Shown here in pieces: positions 36,201 through 45,797 of a stretch of 64,000 nucleotides of DNA. Source of the stretch: Sympetrum striolatum (lineage: Eukaryota; Arthropoda; Insecta; Odonata; Libellulidae); NCBI GenBank assembly GCA_947579665.1, contig OX388351.1, forward strand, positions 4,092,001-4,156,000, written 5' to 3'. How positions within the stretch are numbered: position 1 is the stretch's first letter; every line of letters starts with the position of its first letter. The position numbers and the translations under genes are program-made. Below the pieces are notes generated by a model. That model saw only the letters and a program-made list of their open reading frames with translations. It was not told the DNA's origin and made no database searches.

Positions 36201-38257
36201 CCGTAAATGTCCGAATGTAGCCCCCGTGCGAATATAACCCCCCCCCTCCAACTTTTGAGTCTCAATTTTGGAAAAAATTTAACATCTACTGTTGATATGA
36301 TCCTTTTCTGGTTAAACACACTTTTGTACCAAAAATAGAATATGTGCCTGAATTAGGGACATACATACCAGTTTTACATGTTTTTTTTTTAATATCTAAG
36401 CATGAGAACGAAATATAACTACTTTGAACTTTTACAAATTTTAATTAATTTTGAGCCTTCACATATTTTATAAAAAATGTTTTCCTCTATTCTTTTCTCA
36501 GGAATAATTAGAATAAAGTGTTTATTTAAAAAAAATTCATTAATTTTTTGTATAGTTTTCCCTCTAAATGCAACAGTAATAATATGGAGGAATGCATATT
36601 TTTATCTTTTTGTCTGTGATTGCTTTCTCTATTCACTGTCACCTGTCACATCACTTTCTTCTTGATCACTAGGATACCAGTCTTTATCATCATCATCATC
36701 TGAGCCCATCAAAATGATGTCATCCTCTGTACCATCAAGTTCATTAGTCATGAACATTTTTTAAAACTCTTCATAACAATATTTTCAGGAATTCCATTCC
36801 AACACTTAAGCACCCACTGAGTGATGAGAGGTTTCTTTATTTTTCCTGATAGAGTATATTCCTTTTCCTCCTCCAGCATCCACTCGGCATAAGTTGCCTT
36901 TAACCTGTCCTTAAAGGGCTTATTTATTGTCGAGTGGCTGAAGCAGGCTCGTCATTCCTCCAGGGATTATAGCCGTGTCAGAATCTCCTGCCCCTATATC
37001 TTTTTCTACTTCCTCAGTAACATTACCCTTAAAGGAATCTAGCACAAGCATTGATGGTATGTTGAGGGGAGCTCCTGGTCTTCTCTGCCAAACCACTTTC
37101 ACCCAGTCTCTCACTAACTCTTCAGTCATCCACCCTTTCTCTTGAACCCTTACATGAATCCCAGGAGGAAGCTTATCTTTTGGCAGAGATTTCCTCTTAA
37201 ATATTACATAAGGTGGTAGCTTCCTTCCATCAGCTGTGATGCCCAACATGCACGTAATTCTCGTCTTTTCATTTCCTGTGGTTTTAATTGTCACTGATTT
37301 TGATCCCCTCGCTTCGACAGTAGTAGGACTGGGCGTCAAAATAGATTGGTGTCTGGTCAGCATTGCCAATTCGCCCCAACAGGTAACGTTGCCGCTGCCG
37401 TAGGTGAATGATGAATCGCTGAAAACGCAGCATCTTCTCTTCGTAGAATTGGGGGAGCCGCTGAGCGACTGTCATTCGCCTTCATAGGGAAAACCCATTC
37501 CTCTTCATCATCCTCCCAGAACTCGCTCGGAAATCCGCCCTCGAAATACCCATTTCACAAGCAATCTTTCTAGCTTCTGTACAGATCATATTGCGAGTGA
37601 CGGCTAAACCGTTCCTTCGATTTTCGCGTACAAATCTGACAACATGCACCTCCAATTCCGTGTGTCTGCCGGTAGTTGGATCCCGAAATGCGCAGCGAGA
37701 TGGAGAGGTTTAGAGGTTAGTAGAGGAAGCTGTGCTCGCCAAAGTCGGACACTCTTTCTGTCCGCATTGTATTTTTCAGCTGCTGAATATTTCCCATGAA
37801 CATCGGCATATTTTGCTATGGCGATTTTAAAAATTTGCATCGTAGCTCCTACGTTGAAGACGTCCTACTTTCTACTGAATTCATATTTACGTCTACAAAC
37901 AGCAGCTAATGGCTAAGAAGTGCTTTCTTTCTCTTTTCTTGAAAACAAGGGTAAACACACGGCAGTTTTATGGCCGCTTCTGTTCTTTACCGTGATATAT
38001 AAGGAATTTCAAACTAATTATTCTGCAGAGAAAATAATGAAAAGGCAACAACATTTCAAAACATTTTTGGCAGAATTATTGTATTTATTACTGTAGAATA
38101 TGTTCACGTATTATTTCGCAATTTTCTTCTCTTTTTGGGAGGCAAATATTCAATAAACGTCGGTGTTAACTATCGTAGTGCCCAAAAATAGCCCCCCCAT
38201 CACTTTTATGGCCGATATTTTTGCAAAAAAGGGGGGCTTATGTTCGGACAAATACGG
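36201..38257 (-). mobile_element. pogo-superfamily (POGK-type) transposon, complete ends
   Basis: Ends CCGTAAATGTCCGAATGTAG and the inverse of CTTATGTTCGGACAAATACGG form terminal inverted repeats with GCCCCCC next to them. Both flanks are TA (36199-36200 and 38258-38259), the Tc1/mariner/pogo target. Size 2057 bp. It contains one broken transposase on the minus strand. Confidence 0.85.
36645..37840 (-). pseudogene. pogo/POGK-like DDD transposase, frameshifted
   Basis: Read on the minus strand: an N-terminal helix-turn-helix-like region (KIAIAKYADVHGKYSAAEKY, 37830-37770), then the catalytic core with NADQTPIYFD (37370-37330), MLVLDSFKGN (37050-37020) and GGMTSLLQPLD (36955-36925), supplying the three expected acidic residues. 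The core is followed by KPFKDRL and SFKKC blocks and an acidic tail (GSDDDDDKDW near 36690) typical of this family. Frame changes occur near 37330-37475 and again near 36935, so the copy is dead. The terminal repeats and TA duplication agree with the assignment. Confidence 0.85.
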
Positions 38258-38815
38258 TAATTGAATGAATGTATTTTATGAGATCTAAGTATTGCATATA
38301 AAACTAATAAAATATAATTTACATTATTCTAACATATACTAGAACTTTAGGTATCAACTAAGGATATCCTGTATTGTTGACACCAACAATGCACAATATG
38401 TTTTGTGTTCAAATAGAAATACATTAAAGCACTACTTTATCTTAGAATAGTGACGTGTGTTATTACGATAACATTACGATGGCATAATACAAATATAAGG
38501 AAAATGAAGTGATGTATTAATGCAGAGGAAAGGCTATACAACAAAAATTGAGAAAAACATAAAGAGAAGGAAAAGAAAATTTAGAAAATACATTAATGAT
38601 CAAAGAATCTTTCAAAAATTTAAAGAAAAAACATCAATTTCTTCGTGATCTAACAGCCAATGTTAAGACTTTTTTAGAGATGAGTTACTGTTAGATACGC
38701 CTTTAATTTCATTTGGTAAACCACAGTATAATTTCAGTCCTGAATACAAAAAGGTTTTTTGTAAATATTGAGGTTTGGTTTAGTAAACCGAATACAGTTT
38801 TTTCTTTCACATACT
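38258..38815. other. No gene seen
   Basis: AT-rich sequence between the pogo element and the next repeat cluster, without exon or repeat-end signals. Confidence 0.4.
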
Positions 38816-38817
38816 AT

Positions 38818-39000
38818 GTACACATAGGACGTCGTTTGAGGCATTTGCAGCAAATATTTCTGCTTGAGTTTTCACACTTACAATTAGTTAGAGATGGTGA
38901 TCTTCTATTGTGCTTCAGAGTAAGTATCACCAGGAAGACCGGGGTTCGATGCCATATGGATAAATTTCTGCAAATTTAAAGATTATTTTCAATCCTTATT
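38818..39000 (+). repeat. SINE-like dispersed repeat, copy 3
   Basis: Diverged copy of the 20220 and 28412 repeats: GTCGTTTGAGGCATTTGCAG, then AGACCGGGGTTCGATGCC. It runs directly into the repeat at 39000. Confidence 0.6.
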
Positions 39001-39677
39001 TACTTTCTCCATATATGTAGTATAGAGAAAGTATTGTTTTCTTGAAAAAATCGAGTTCGAGATTTCAACGGAAATACATGTCCCTAGTACACGTTTTGAC
39101 CATTTTCGGAATGATGTCTGTGCTTGTGGGCGCTTTAACGTAAAAAATATTCGTTGTATCAATACCAAACTTCAAATATAGTATTTTGGTGGTTGCTGTC
39201 AGAGTTGATTAGTTTTTGGAGTAAATCGGTTAAACTGAAGTTGAGCTTTTTGCTTCGACGCATTTCCGTTTTTGCAAACTATCTCCATAAATATGATATT
39301 TAGGTATATTCTATTACTTATAAAAGTTTTTGAAAATGTAATTTACTATAAATTTTGTGTTAAACATATTTTTGTATCACCAGTTGATTAGGAGTTATTC
39401 GTGAAATACTGATAAACCAGAAGTAGCTGATTATGTACTTAGTGGATGCTCTAACATGAAAACTATTTGTCGTATCAACACCAAATTTCATATGTAGTAC
39501 TTTGGTTGGTGTCGTTAGAGTTGATTAGTTTTTGGAGTAAATTCGTTAACCAGAAGTTGAGCTTTACTTTTTGAAGCTCATTTCCGTTTTTGCAAAATAT
39601 CTCCATTAATCTGATATCTAGGCATATATATTTATTTATTAAGGTTTTAGAAAATGTTATTTACTATAACTTTTGTA
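39000..39677. repeat. Dispersed repeat, two partial tandem copies
   Basis: Starts ACTTTCTCCATATATGTAGT with an internal palindrome (ACTTTCTC and GAGAAAGT) and contains CATTTTCGGAATGATGTCTG, matching 26045-26340 in inverse orientation. A ~290-bp segment is repeated (GTTGATTAGTTTTTGGAGTAAAT at 39203 and 39518). The piggyBac element begins at a TTAA inside this repeat. Confidence 0.6.
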
Positions 39678-41311
39678 TTAACCCTTTTGCTGCCAGCCCA
39701 TCTCGGGCGGGTTGTGCGAAGACTGCCAAGGCTATTTTCCGGAATTTGTAGGATTTCAGATTTTAAATTATTTCAACTACTTAATTTTATTTATTATATC
39801 TAGATTTTTTCCCAGTGATAAATATATATTCGGGGCTTTGAACCATTTATGAATTATGGGGGTTGGGTTTAATTTTCGTAAAGAAAAATAATAACAAAAT
39901 AATTATTATAAATGTAAAAACTATAAATCCTCTGTTTATTTCACATTATGCTATATAAAAAATATTTACATGGAATGAAATAGTATTATTTTTTTATATT
40001 ACTTAGTTTTCTCACCCGCGGTACAATTTTTAAGTGATCAAACTATTTTTGCCAGAGATATAAAATATTTTACCTGTCTCTTCAGGTGACGCACTTATGC
40101 TTATCGAAGCATTCACCATGAAGGCCTTTTTTGAATTTCCCGCACTCAGTACTGGATCTTTTTCTTTGCCCACCTCCCTTTTTACCTCTTTCACTGCACA
40201 CACAACAATCCTTTTCTTTTTTATAAGGCAATTTTATAAGTTTTTTGAGACCACATGTCACCGATGTTCCAGGTTGCATAACTCGGTTTTGCTTCTCTTG
40301 AAGCCATTCGCTGCCTGGTTCCTCAATTATGCTGATAGTGTATTGTTGCCTGGACAAAGGCCTTACTCCAGATGTCAAGTTTTCTTTATATAGTAAGTAA
40401 GAATTCAGTACCATACGCGAAAAAATATTGAAACACATCTTTTTCCAATATTTTACAGTACGTCTCTCGTCAAGATAGGTATAGAGCATCATATCTGAAG
40501 TATCGACCCCTCCCATATAATCGTTATAGGATTGAATAATTGAAGGTTTCTCTACGTCTTTTACCTGACCTCGCTGAGTAGGATGAACGTTTGCTCCGTT
40601 CTGCTTTGCATTTCGTCGAAAGAAGAATCACAGGAAATCGCTGCGATTTTTTTTCTCGTACGGCAGCAGCAAGAATGTGGCCCCTACGGTAATAACGCTC
40701 TTCTCCTACTTGAAATCTTTCTTTTAATTCTAACGGAATACATTTCCGATTTCTTCGAATAGTCCCAGTTACATAAGTTCCTACTTTGTATAGGTATTCA
40801 GCTAGAGGTACTGATGTAAAAAAATTGTCCATAAAAATATGATAGCCTTTGTTTAGATAGTTACCCATCTTCAATAACTTTTCTACAACAGTGTAAGCCA
40901 AGCCAAACTTTTTTATTTGATCCTTTTCCTCTTTCCCTTTAGCACCTCTATAAACATAAAAAGATAACAAGTAGTTCGAAACAGAATCGCATAACATCCA
41001 CAACTTTATTCCCCACCGATGATGACGCTTGCTAGGTATGTATTGCAGTAGTTGCGTATGGTTTTTGGTGCCAACCAAGCTTTCATCAACACTCAGACAC
41101 TCATGGGGGGTATAGTGGTGCCTGAAAACTCTGTTGGCATGGTCAATGAGGGGCTGTATTTTAGCACAAGAATCATATCCTGATTCCCCCGGCTGAGGTA
41201 GGTTTTTAGTGTCAGCTAAATGAAAGAATTTCAAGATCAATTGGAATCGATTTCTAGGAAACATCTCATGAAACCATCTGACGTATTGTGATTTAAATTT
41301 TATTTTCCGGA
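39678..41311 (-). mobile_element. piggyBac-like transposon, 5' part missing
   Basis: TTAA at 39678-39681 followed by CCCTTTTGCTGCCAGCC is a typical piggyBac terminal repeat at the TTAA target. It lies downstream of the minus-strand transposase, so it is the 3' end. The 5' part of the gene and the other terminal repeat are absent at 41311, where tRNA-like repeat sequence starts. Confidence 0.8.
40082..41306 (-). pseudogene. piggyBac transposase, N-terminus lost and frameshifted
   Basis: The first frame (41306-40524) carries MFPRNRFQLILKFFHLAD, then LSVDESLVG and IFMDNFFTS. The second (40586-40082) carries MGGVDTSD, supplying the third catalytic aspartate, and a C-terminal cysteine-rich domain (CCVCSERG, CGKFKKGLHGECF). 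All three catalytic aspartates of the family are present. A frame change lies around 40600-40625 between the second and third aspartates. The first ~250 residues expected from the family are missing. The plus-strand open frame at 40097-40393 is a shadow. Confidence 0.85.
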
Positions 41312-41331
41312 AAATATTTTACCCAAGAAGG

Positions 41332-41690
41332 GTTTGAACCACCTGTCATACCAACTCTTCAACTAGTGCTATGCGCCTTAACCACTCGGCCATCACAGCA
41401 TTTACAGAGGGAGAGATAAATAAGCTATAAGACTTGTTCTGAATCACACCCTATGACGTTGTCGAAGTTTCTCAACTAGTGCTATGCGCCTTAACCACTC
41501 GGCCATCACAGCATTTACAGAGGGAGAGATAAATAAGCTATAAGACTTGTTCTGAATCACACCCTATGACGTTGTCGAAGTTTCTCAATGAACCGTCGCC
41601 TACGTGAGTCCAACTCGTTTCAAGTGTCCCCAATCCTTAGCACATCACGGGGATCGAACCTGGACCCCTCATTGAAAACGTACTTTTGGT
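41332..41690 (-). repeat. tRNA-derived SINE-like region with 113-bp duplication
   Basis: On the minus strand GATGGCCGAGTGGTTAAGGCG resembles a tRNA-Ser/Leu D-arm, and GGTGGTTCAAACC (41342-41330) and GGTTCGATCCCCGTG (41660-41646) resemble T-arms. The segment 41359-41471 is repeated with no visible mismatch as 41472-41584 (period 113 bp). It is not scored as a functional tRNA because the arms do not form one cloverleaf. Confidence 0.65.
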
Positions 41691-41885
41691 ACAAGATTTG
41701 AATATGCTTCTTCATGTTATAACACGTGGAAAATTACATACCTCCACTTTGTCTGCATTTTCTATTTTCGTGAAGGGACTACTAGTTATACGGAATCGGT
41801 CATTTAAAGACTTCAACAACAACAGTTGGATATAGTAGGTAGTTTGAAATTAAATGAAATACATGTTACTTTGACGAAAATTTAT

Positions 41886-42833
41886 TCACTCTTTTGTAAC
41901 AAGCTGAATGAGTAAATCAGGATTCTGTTTGTACAATTCATATAGAAACCTTTTTCTAGGAAATTTACAATTGTAATTTTCACTAGTGTCATCGATTCCA
42001 TCAATATCATCATAGCATTCCACATAATCAACAATTTGTTTTACAATAAAATCAGCATTCACGCAGTCATGAGTATTGTCTAGATATCCACCATCACAAC
42101 CATTACAAGCAGAACTAATGTAAAGCTTAAGGTTACGAACGATATCATTTATTATCACGGAATTAGTTTGAGCACTCCATTCACAAATTTCTTCAATAGC
42201 ATTCTGCACACATTTATATAAACCAATGAGTCCGCACCATGATTCGCGACCTAGGTAAACACAGTAATGATTATTCTTCACAACCTGGATAATTTTTTCA
42301 CCATGAAGTTTTATAAAGTTCATGTGGATATTTTCACATAATACCACATTTGTATTCACAGATGAAGTTTGTTCGCGCTCAAAATAGTCTGTAATTGTTA
42401 GTTTCTGATCCATTAACGACGTCCACACGTTTTCCGAAATTGAAACTCCGACATTCCCGTTTTTGGCGATGAAAAGTTTTGGTCGAAGTCCATCCTCAAC
42501 ATCTAACCCTATCAAAATCTTTTTCGAGCCAGAGCGATTTAAATCATAAATACGGCACATGATCAATTTACACTTTTCCGGAGGCAGAAGTTTTATATCA
42601 CTGTCACTACTCCCGATATCCATTGATGAAGGTCCTCGGTGGCTTGATCGTACCGGTGATGTAAATGATGATGATGATGATCGTGACCAACCGATAGGAG
42701 ACTTCTTAGTCTCCCCAAAATAATTGATTGGCCTTCCATTTTCCAAATCAACAGGCTTCCTCCCCTTTAAATTGGAAACACGTTCCCGAGATGTAGTATA
42801 AGGTGCAAACCTTTTCATGACAACAGAAGACAT
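41886..42833 (-). CDS. Unrecognised 315-residue Polinton-associated protein
   Basis: Intact frame starting MSSVVMKRFAPYTTSRERVS. Residues 1-80 are basic and serine-rich (SSSSSFTSPVRSSHRG) and look disordered. Two beta-rich segments follow, each with a W in a similar setting (GNVGVSISENVWTSLMD and HYCVYLGRESWCGLIGL), then a C-terminal part with clustered cysteines (SACNGCDGGYLDNTHDC) and acidic residues. The paired VSIS..W..L pattern faintly recalls PC4-like single-stranded-DNA-binding folds, but that is only a guess. It is divergent from the polymerase transcript and separated by ~1.3 kb of non-coding DNA, so it may be expressed early with replication genes. Unlike most Polinton genes here it shows no break. 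Confidence 0.7.
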   Translation of the reverse strand: MSSVVMKRFAPYTTSRERVSNLKGRKPVDLENGRPINYFGETKKSPIGWSRSSSSSFTSPVRSSHRGPSSMDIGSSDSDIKLLPPEKCKLIMCRIYDLNRSGSKKILIGLDVEDGLRPKLFIAKNGNVGVSISENVWTSLMDQKLTITDYFEREQTSSVNTNVVLCENIHMNFIKLHGEKIIQVVKNNHYCVYLGRESWCGLIGLYKCVQNAIEEICEWSAQTNSVIINDIVRNLKLYISSACNGCDGGYLDNTHDCVNADFIVKQIVDYVECYDDIDGIDDTSENYNCKFPRKRFLYELYKQNPDLLIQLVTKE

Positions 42834-43364
42834 ACTTCCCCCGATGTGTCCTCACCAACGGTTCAGAAGTAAATGAATGAAATATTTAGTGGCGGTCATT
42901 ACCATTAGAAAGTCTCAGCCCTGATATGTGAAGGATGCATCTATTTTGGATCATTTGCGTTAAGACATGTTTCGACAGGTCATTGATAGCCTGAGGGCTC
43001 CGCAGACTCAAATACTGTGCGGATAAGAGACTATCATTATGATCAAATAATACTGCGTAAGAAAAGCCTTTCTTATTCGGGAATGTTAAAACCAACTTTC
43101 ACCATGACTATTCCCAACCCAACTAACGGTATGAAGCTCTATGTGACAAAATTTAAAATAATAATAACCTCACTCAGACGCCCTCACACAACTCCGCGAC
43201 AATCCGGCTACATCGCGGAGAATGCAAATATTACGCATTGTCATTAACGAATACCGCAACCATGAAATTACTTAAGTTTTGACGCTCTCTCCTTAAACGA
43301 GAATATTTCACCCGTGCAGAAGACCGGTAATAGGCACTCCCTTTTACGCCTTATGACCAAACAC
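42834..43364. other. Divergent intergenic region, left part
   Basis: Lies between the minus-strand 315-residue gene and the polymerase transcript. Short open frames at 42886-43095 (minus) and 43017-43247 (plus) overlap each other and have no domain support. It is expected to hold the promoter of the minus-strand gene, but no clear TATA box was chosen. Confidence 0.4.
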
Positions 43365-43625
43365 CCTCGCAGACCCTTTCAGGTGATTATCGTGGGAGAA
43401 CAACTCATTCACGAGTTTGCTGACCCTTCCGTCGTAATACCTACGCCTCCAACAACCTCGCAGACCCATTCACGAGTTTCTTGACCCGCTCAACGTAATA
43501 CCTGCGTTTCCAACAACCCCGCAGACGCTTTCAGGGGATTTTCAAAAGAGAACATCTCACTAATGAGTTTCTAGACCCATACGTCGTAATGCAAGTGTTT
43601 CCCAAGGAAAATAGAAAATTTACAA
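43365..43625. repeat. Imperfect ~60-95-bp tandem repeats
   Basis: Three units share CC(T/C)CGCAGAC-C-TTCA, then (A/G)CGAGTTT-TGACC, then CGTAATACCTGCGTTTCCAA. The second unit is shorter because of an internal deletion. Similar arrays near element ends are common in Polintons, but here it lies inside the divergent non-coding region. Confidence 0.6.
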
Positions 43626-43862
43626 ATTAACCCTAAAGGATTGCAACGCCATCATTAGGCGGCGCTATTGTTAGCTGGCGCTAAAATTATTCGGGGGGTT
43701 GGTGATGGTGTAGGTGGCGAGTTTGAGTGCCACTATATTGACAAATATAGGGGTGGGTGACTATTCACCTATTGGCTAAAGTAAATATTCGGAAAGCCAA
43801 TGAAGACTGTTTCCAAAATGCATCGACCAATGAAAATTCCTTAGAAAGTTGAAATTCGAAGT

Positions 43863-43991
43863 AGTAGTAGTAGTATTGATAAAAGTGCTTCGACAGCTTT
43901 GGTCATTTCGCACATTGGCTCCCACCGGGAATCGAACCCGGGACCGCTTTCACCAAAGTCAAACGCGCTGTCCACATGACCATCCGGGAGC
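43863..43991 (-). mobile_element. tRNA-derived SINE inserted in the Polinton
   Basis: Flanked by a perfect 12-bp duplication GAAATTCGAAGT (43851-43862 and 43992-44003). On the minus strand the head GCTCCCGGATGGTCATGTGG, then GGTTCGATTCCCGG and GGGAGCC forms a tRNA-like acceptor and T-arm. The body contains CACATTGG inverse words and the tail is (TAC)n. The same family occurs at 62550-62674 and, degraded, at 61931-62051. Confidence 0.85.
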
Positions 43992-44014
43992 GAAATTCGA
44001 AGTCAGAACACCGG

Positions 44015-44021
44015 TATAAAA
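44015..44021 (+). promoter_or_regulatory. TATA box candidate for the polymerase transcript
   Basis: TATAAAA lies 156 bp upstream of the first-exon ATG (44177) and only 12 bp right of the SINE target duplication. Position and sequence suit a core promoter. No initiator could be fixed. Confidence 0.4.
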
Positions 44022-44176
44022 CCAATTTATTCCAGGTAGATGGTGCTTTTCTTAGGAAAACATCCTCTGTGTTCTAGCCCCACTTAGCGCGAATACTGCA
44101 AGGTTACTCTCTTCGTCAACTTCAGCGAAGGTTTTCTTTTTATAGTTATCACTAGTATTTTACATTACTTTTGATA

Positions 44177-44729
44177 ATGAACTTTGCAACAGCGATCAAG
44201 TTGGGTGGTGAGGTTTTCGATTTCTTCGTAGTTAGCGAGCGACCTGTGTACGAACTTACAGGGCGGTGTAAGAAATATATATCCATGGTGGAACGGATCG
44301 TCGGGAAGTGCAATGAGGTGATGGGGTTTAAGGAGAAGATCATCACTGCGGCGCCTTTTTGCAGAAGGAGTTTTGTGACGACGCTCAAGTTGGTTGGTGA
44401 GACGTTAGATTACCTCACTGTAAACGAACGTCCGGTTTTTGAGTTTACATGGCGCTGCGGTAAGTACCTTTCCATGGTGGAAAAAGTCCTGAGAAACTGC
44501 AGCGAGGTAAAGGAGAAGAAAAGACGTCTGGAAGAGTTGAAGGAAGAAGAAGCTGGAAGAGTAAAAGTGGTGAGAAAGGAAATTTCAGAAACAATTAAAT
44601 TGCTGCAGAACTTGGATAATTGGGGTGAGGAAGAAGTAGATGAAGAGGAAAATGAAATTTCGGAAACTATTGCATTGCTACAGAACTTGGATAATTGGGG
44701 AGAGGAAGAAAAAGAAGAAGAGGGAAAAG
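44177..44729 (+). CDS. Exon 1 of spliced polymerase leader, duplicated domain
   Basis: Starts at ATG 44177 (MNFATAIKLGGEVFDFF). It encodes two copies of a ~47-residue unit: FATAIKLGGEVFDFF with SERPVYELTGRCKKYISMVE, and FVTTLKLVGETLDYL with NERPVFEFTWRCGKYLSMVE, about 64 residues apart. Then comes a lysine/glutamate-rich coiled-coil-like stretch and two copies of EISETI-LLQNLDNWGEEE. It ends at 44729 in phase 1 before GTTAGA; reading on gives a stop within the intron. I do not recognise the domain. Its continuation through five phase-1 introns into the polymerase N-terminal frame suggests it is the N-terminus of that protein, although a separate short product ending in the intron (187 codons from an upstream non-ATG codon, 185 from this ATG) is possible. 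Confidence 0.7.
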
Positions 44730-44826
44730 GTTAGATATGGTTTTTAAAATATCAGCATGGTTATCGTTATTATTATTATTATTGTTCTTTTTTTAAATTT
44801 ACCATTCATAATTGTGATTTAAACAG

Positions 44827-45599
44827 GTGTTGAATCATCGACTACCGTGGCGTCTTCATCAGCACCTGATGCATGTTCAAGAGTTAAAACCCAAGGTAAG
44901 ATTAATATAATAATTGTATTTTTGTTAAAAACTACATTGTTGTATAAAAGTTCATGTTTTTAAAGGATTAACTTTCCGTTTCAAACAGATATGAGTTCAG
45001 CAAATACAACGATGATTGCGGTATCAACTGCTGGTAATGGGCCAGGAGATATTGTAAACCGAGGTTAGATTTAAATTTATTATTATTAATTTAAAACATA
45101 TTGTTGTGTACGATAGCATTGGTAACGATTTAATTGTGTTTTAAATAGAATCTTAATCAAGAACAGCATAATGTTTGTTACTAAGATATTCCATTTGCAT
45201 AATTGTGTTATCATAATGCTATCATAACATATTCACTAATGATTTTTTCTTTCTTTCTTTAGGAACAACCAAAGAGTACACCAGCAGTGATATCATTGAA
45301 GTAATAACACATCTTGAAGTGGCCAGCACCACGGATTTTCCGGTATTACAACCGGCAGAGGAACATTTGGGTGAGTAATCAATCAATCAATGCTATTATT
45401 TCAGAGTATATTTCACGAACTTTTCTTAAGTATAATTATCAGAATCAAAGAATGAATTTTCTAACCCGCATTTTAATTTATTAAGAACTGACTGGGATGG
45501 ATGATGCGCAGATCGTGGAAAAGAAGAATGGGGCGAAACCAAACGGCGTGATTGCCGCGCCGGATGAGAACGGGGAGGTGAATGCAATTGCTGATGGAG
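44827..45599 (+). CDS. Exons 2-5 of the polymerase leader
   Basis: Four short exons: 44827-44895 (69 nt), 44989-45063 (75 nt), 45263-45370 (108 nt) and 45486-45599 (114 nt). Acceptors are AAACAG, AAACAG, CTTTAG and ATTAAG; donors are GTAAGA, GTTAGA, GTGAGT and GTAATT. Each length is a multiple of three and every junction is phase 1, so the frame is preserved whichever exons are included. The encoded peptides (for example ESSTTVASSSAPDA, SSANTTMIAVSTAGNG, DIIEVITHLEVASTTDF, MDDAQIVEKKNGAKPNG) are serine/threonine/alanine-rich and look like a disordered linker. Introns are 97, 93, 199 and 115 nt, plus 198 nt before exon 6. I inferred the splice sites from sequence only. Confidence 0.7.
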
Positions 45600-45797
45600 G
45601 TAATTTAAGTTTATTACATTCTTATTGTTTTTGAAAGTCATACAGATAATGCCCATACTTTTTTAACCATTAATTAATTAATTCATAATTTATAGTGATG
45701 TATTTTCTTAATGTTATAAGATGTAAGAGATTCTAATCATATTAATTTATTCTTTGCTGTATTATTTCTAATCATTTATTATATTGCAATTTTGCAG

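Noticed and set aside
41332..41407. Candidate tRNA-Ser/Leu gene
   Set aside because: D-arm and T-arm words are present, but they are repeated in a tandem duplication and do not make one cloverleaf.
43917..43990. Candidate tRNA gene (acceptor and T-arm look good)
   Set aside because: It is the head of a SINE with body, (TAC)n tail and 12-bp target duplication, and recurs at 62600-62674. No clean anticodon stem-loop could be drawn.
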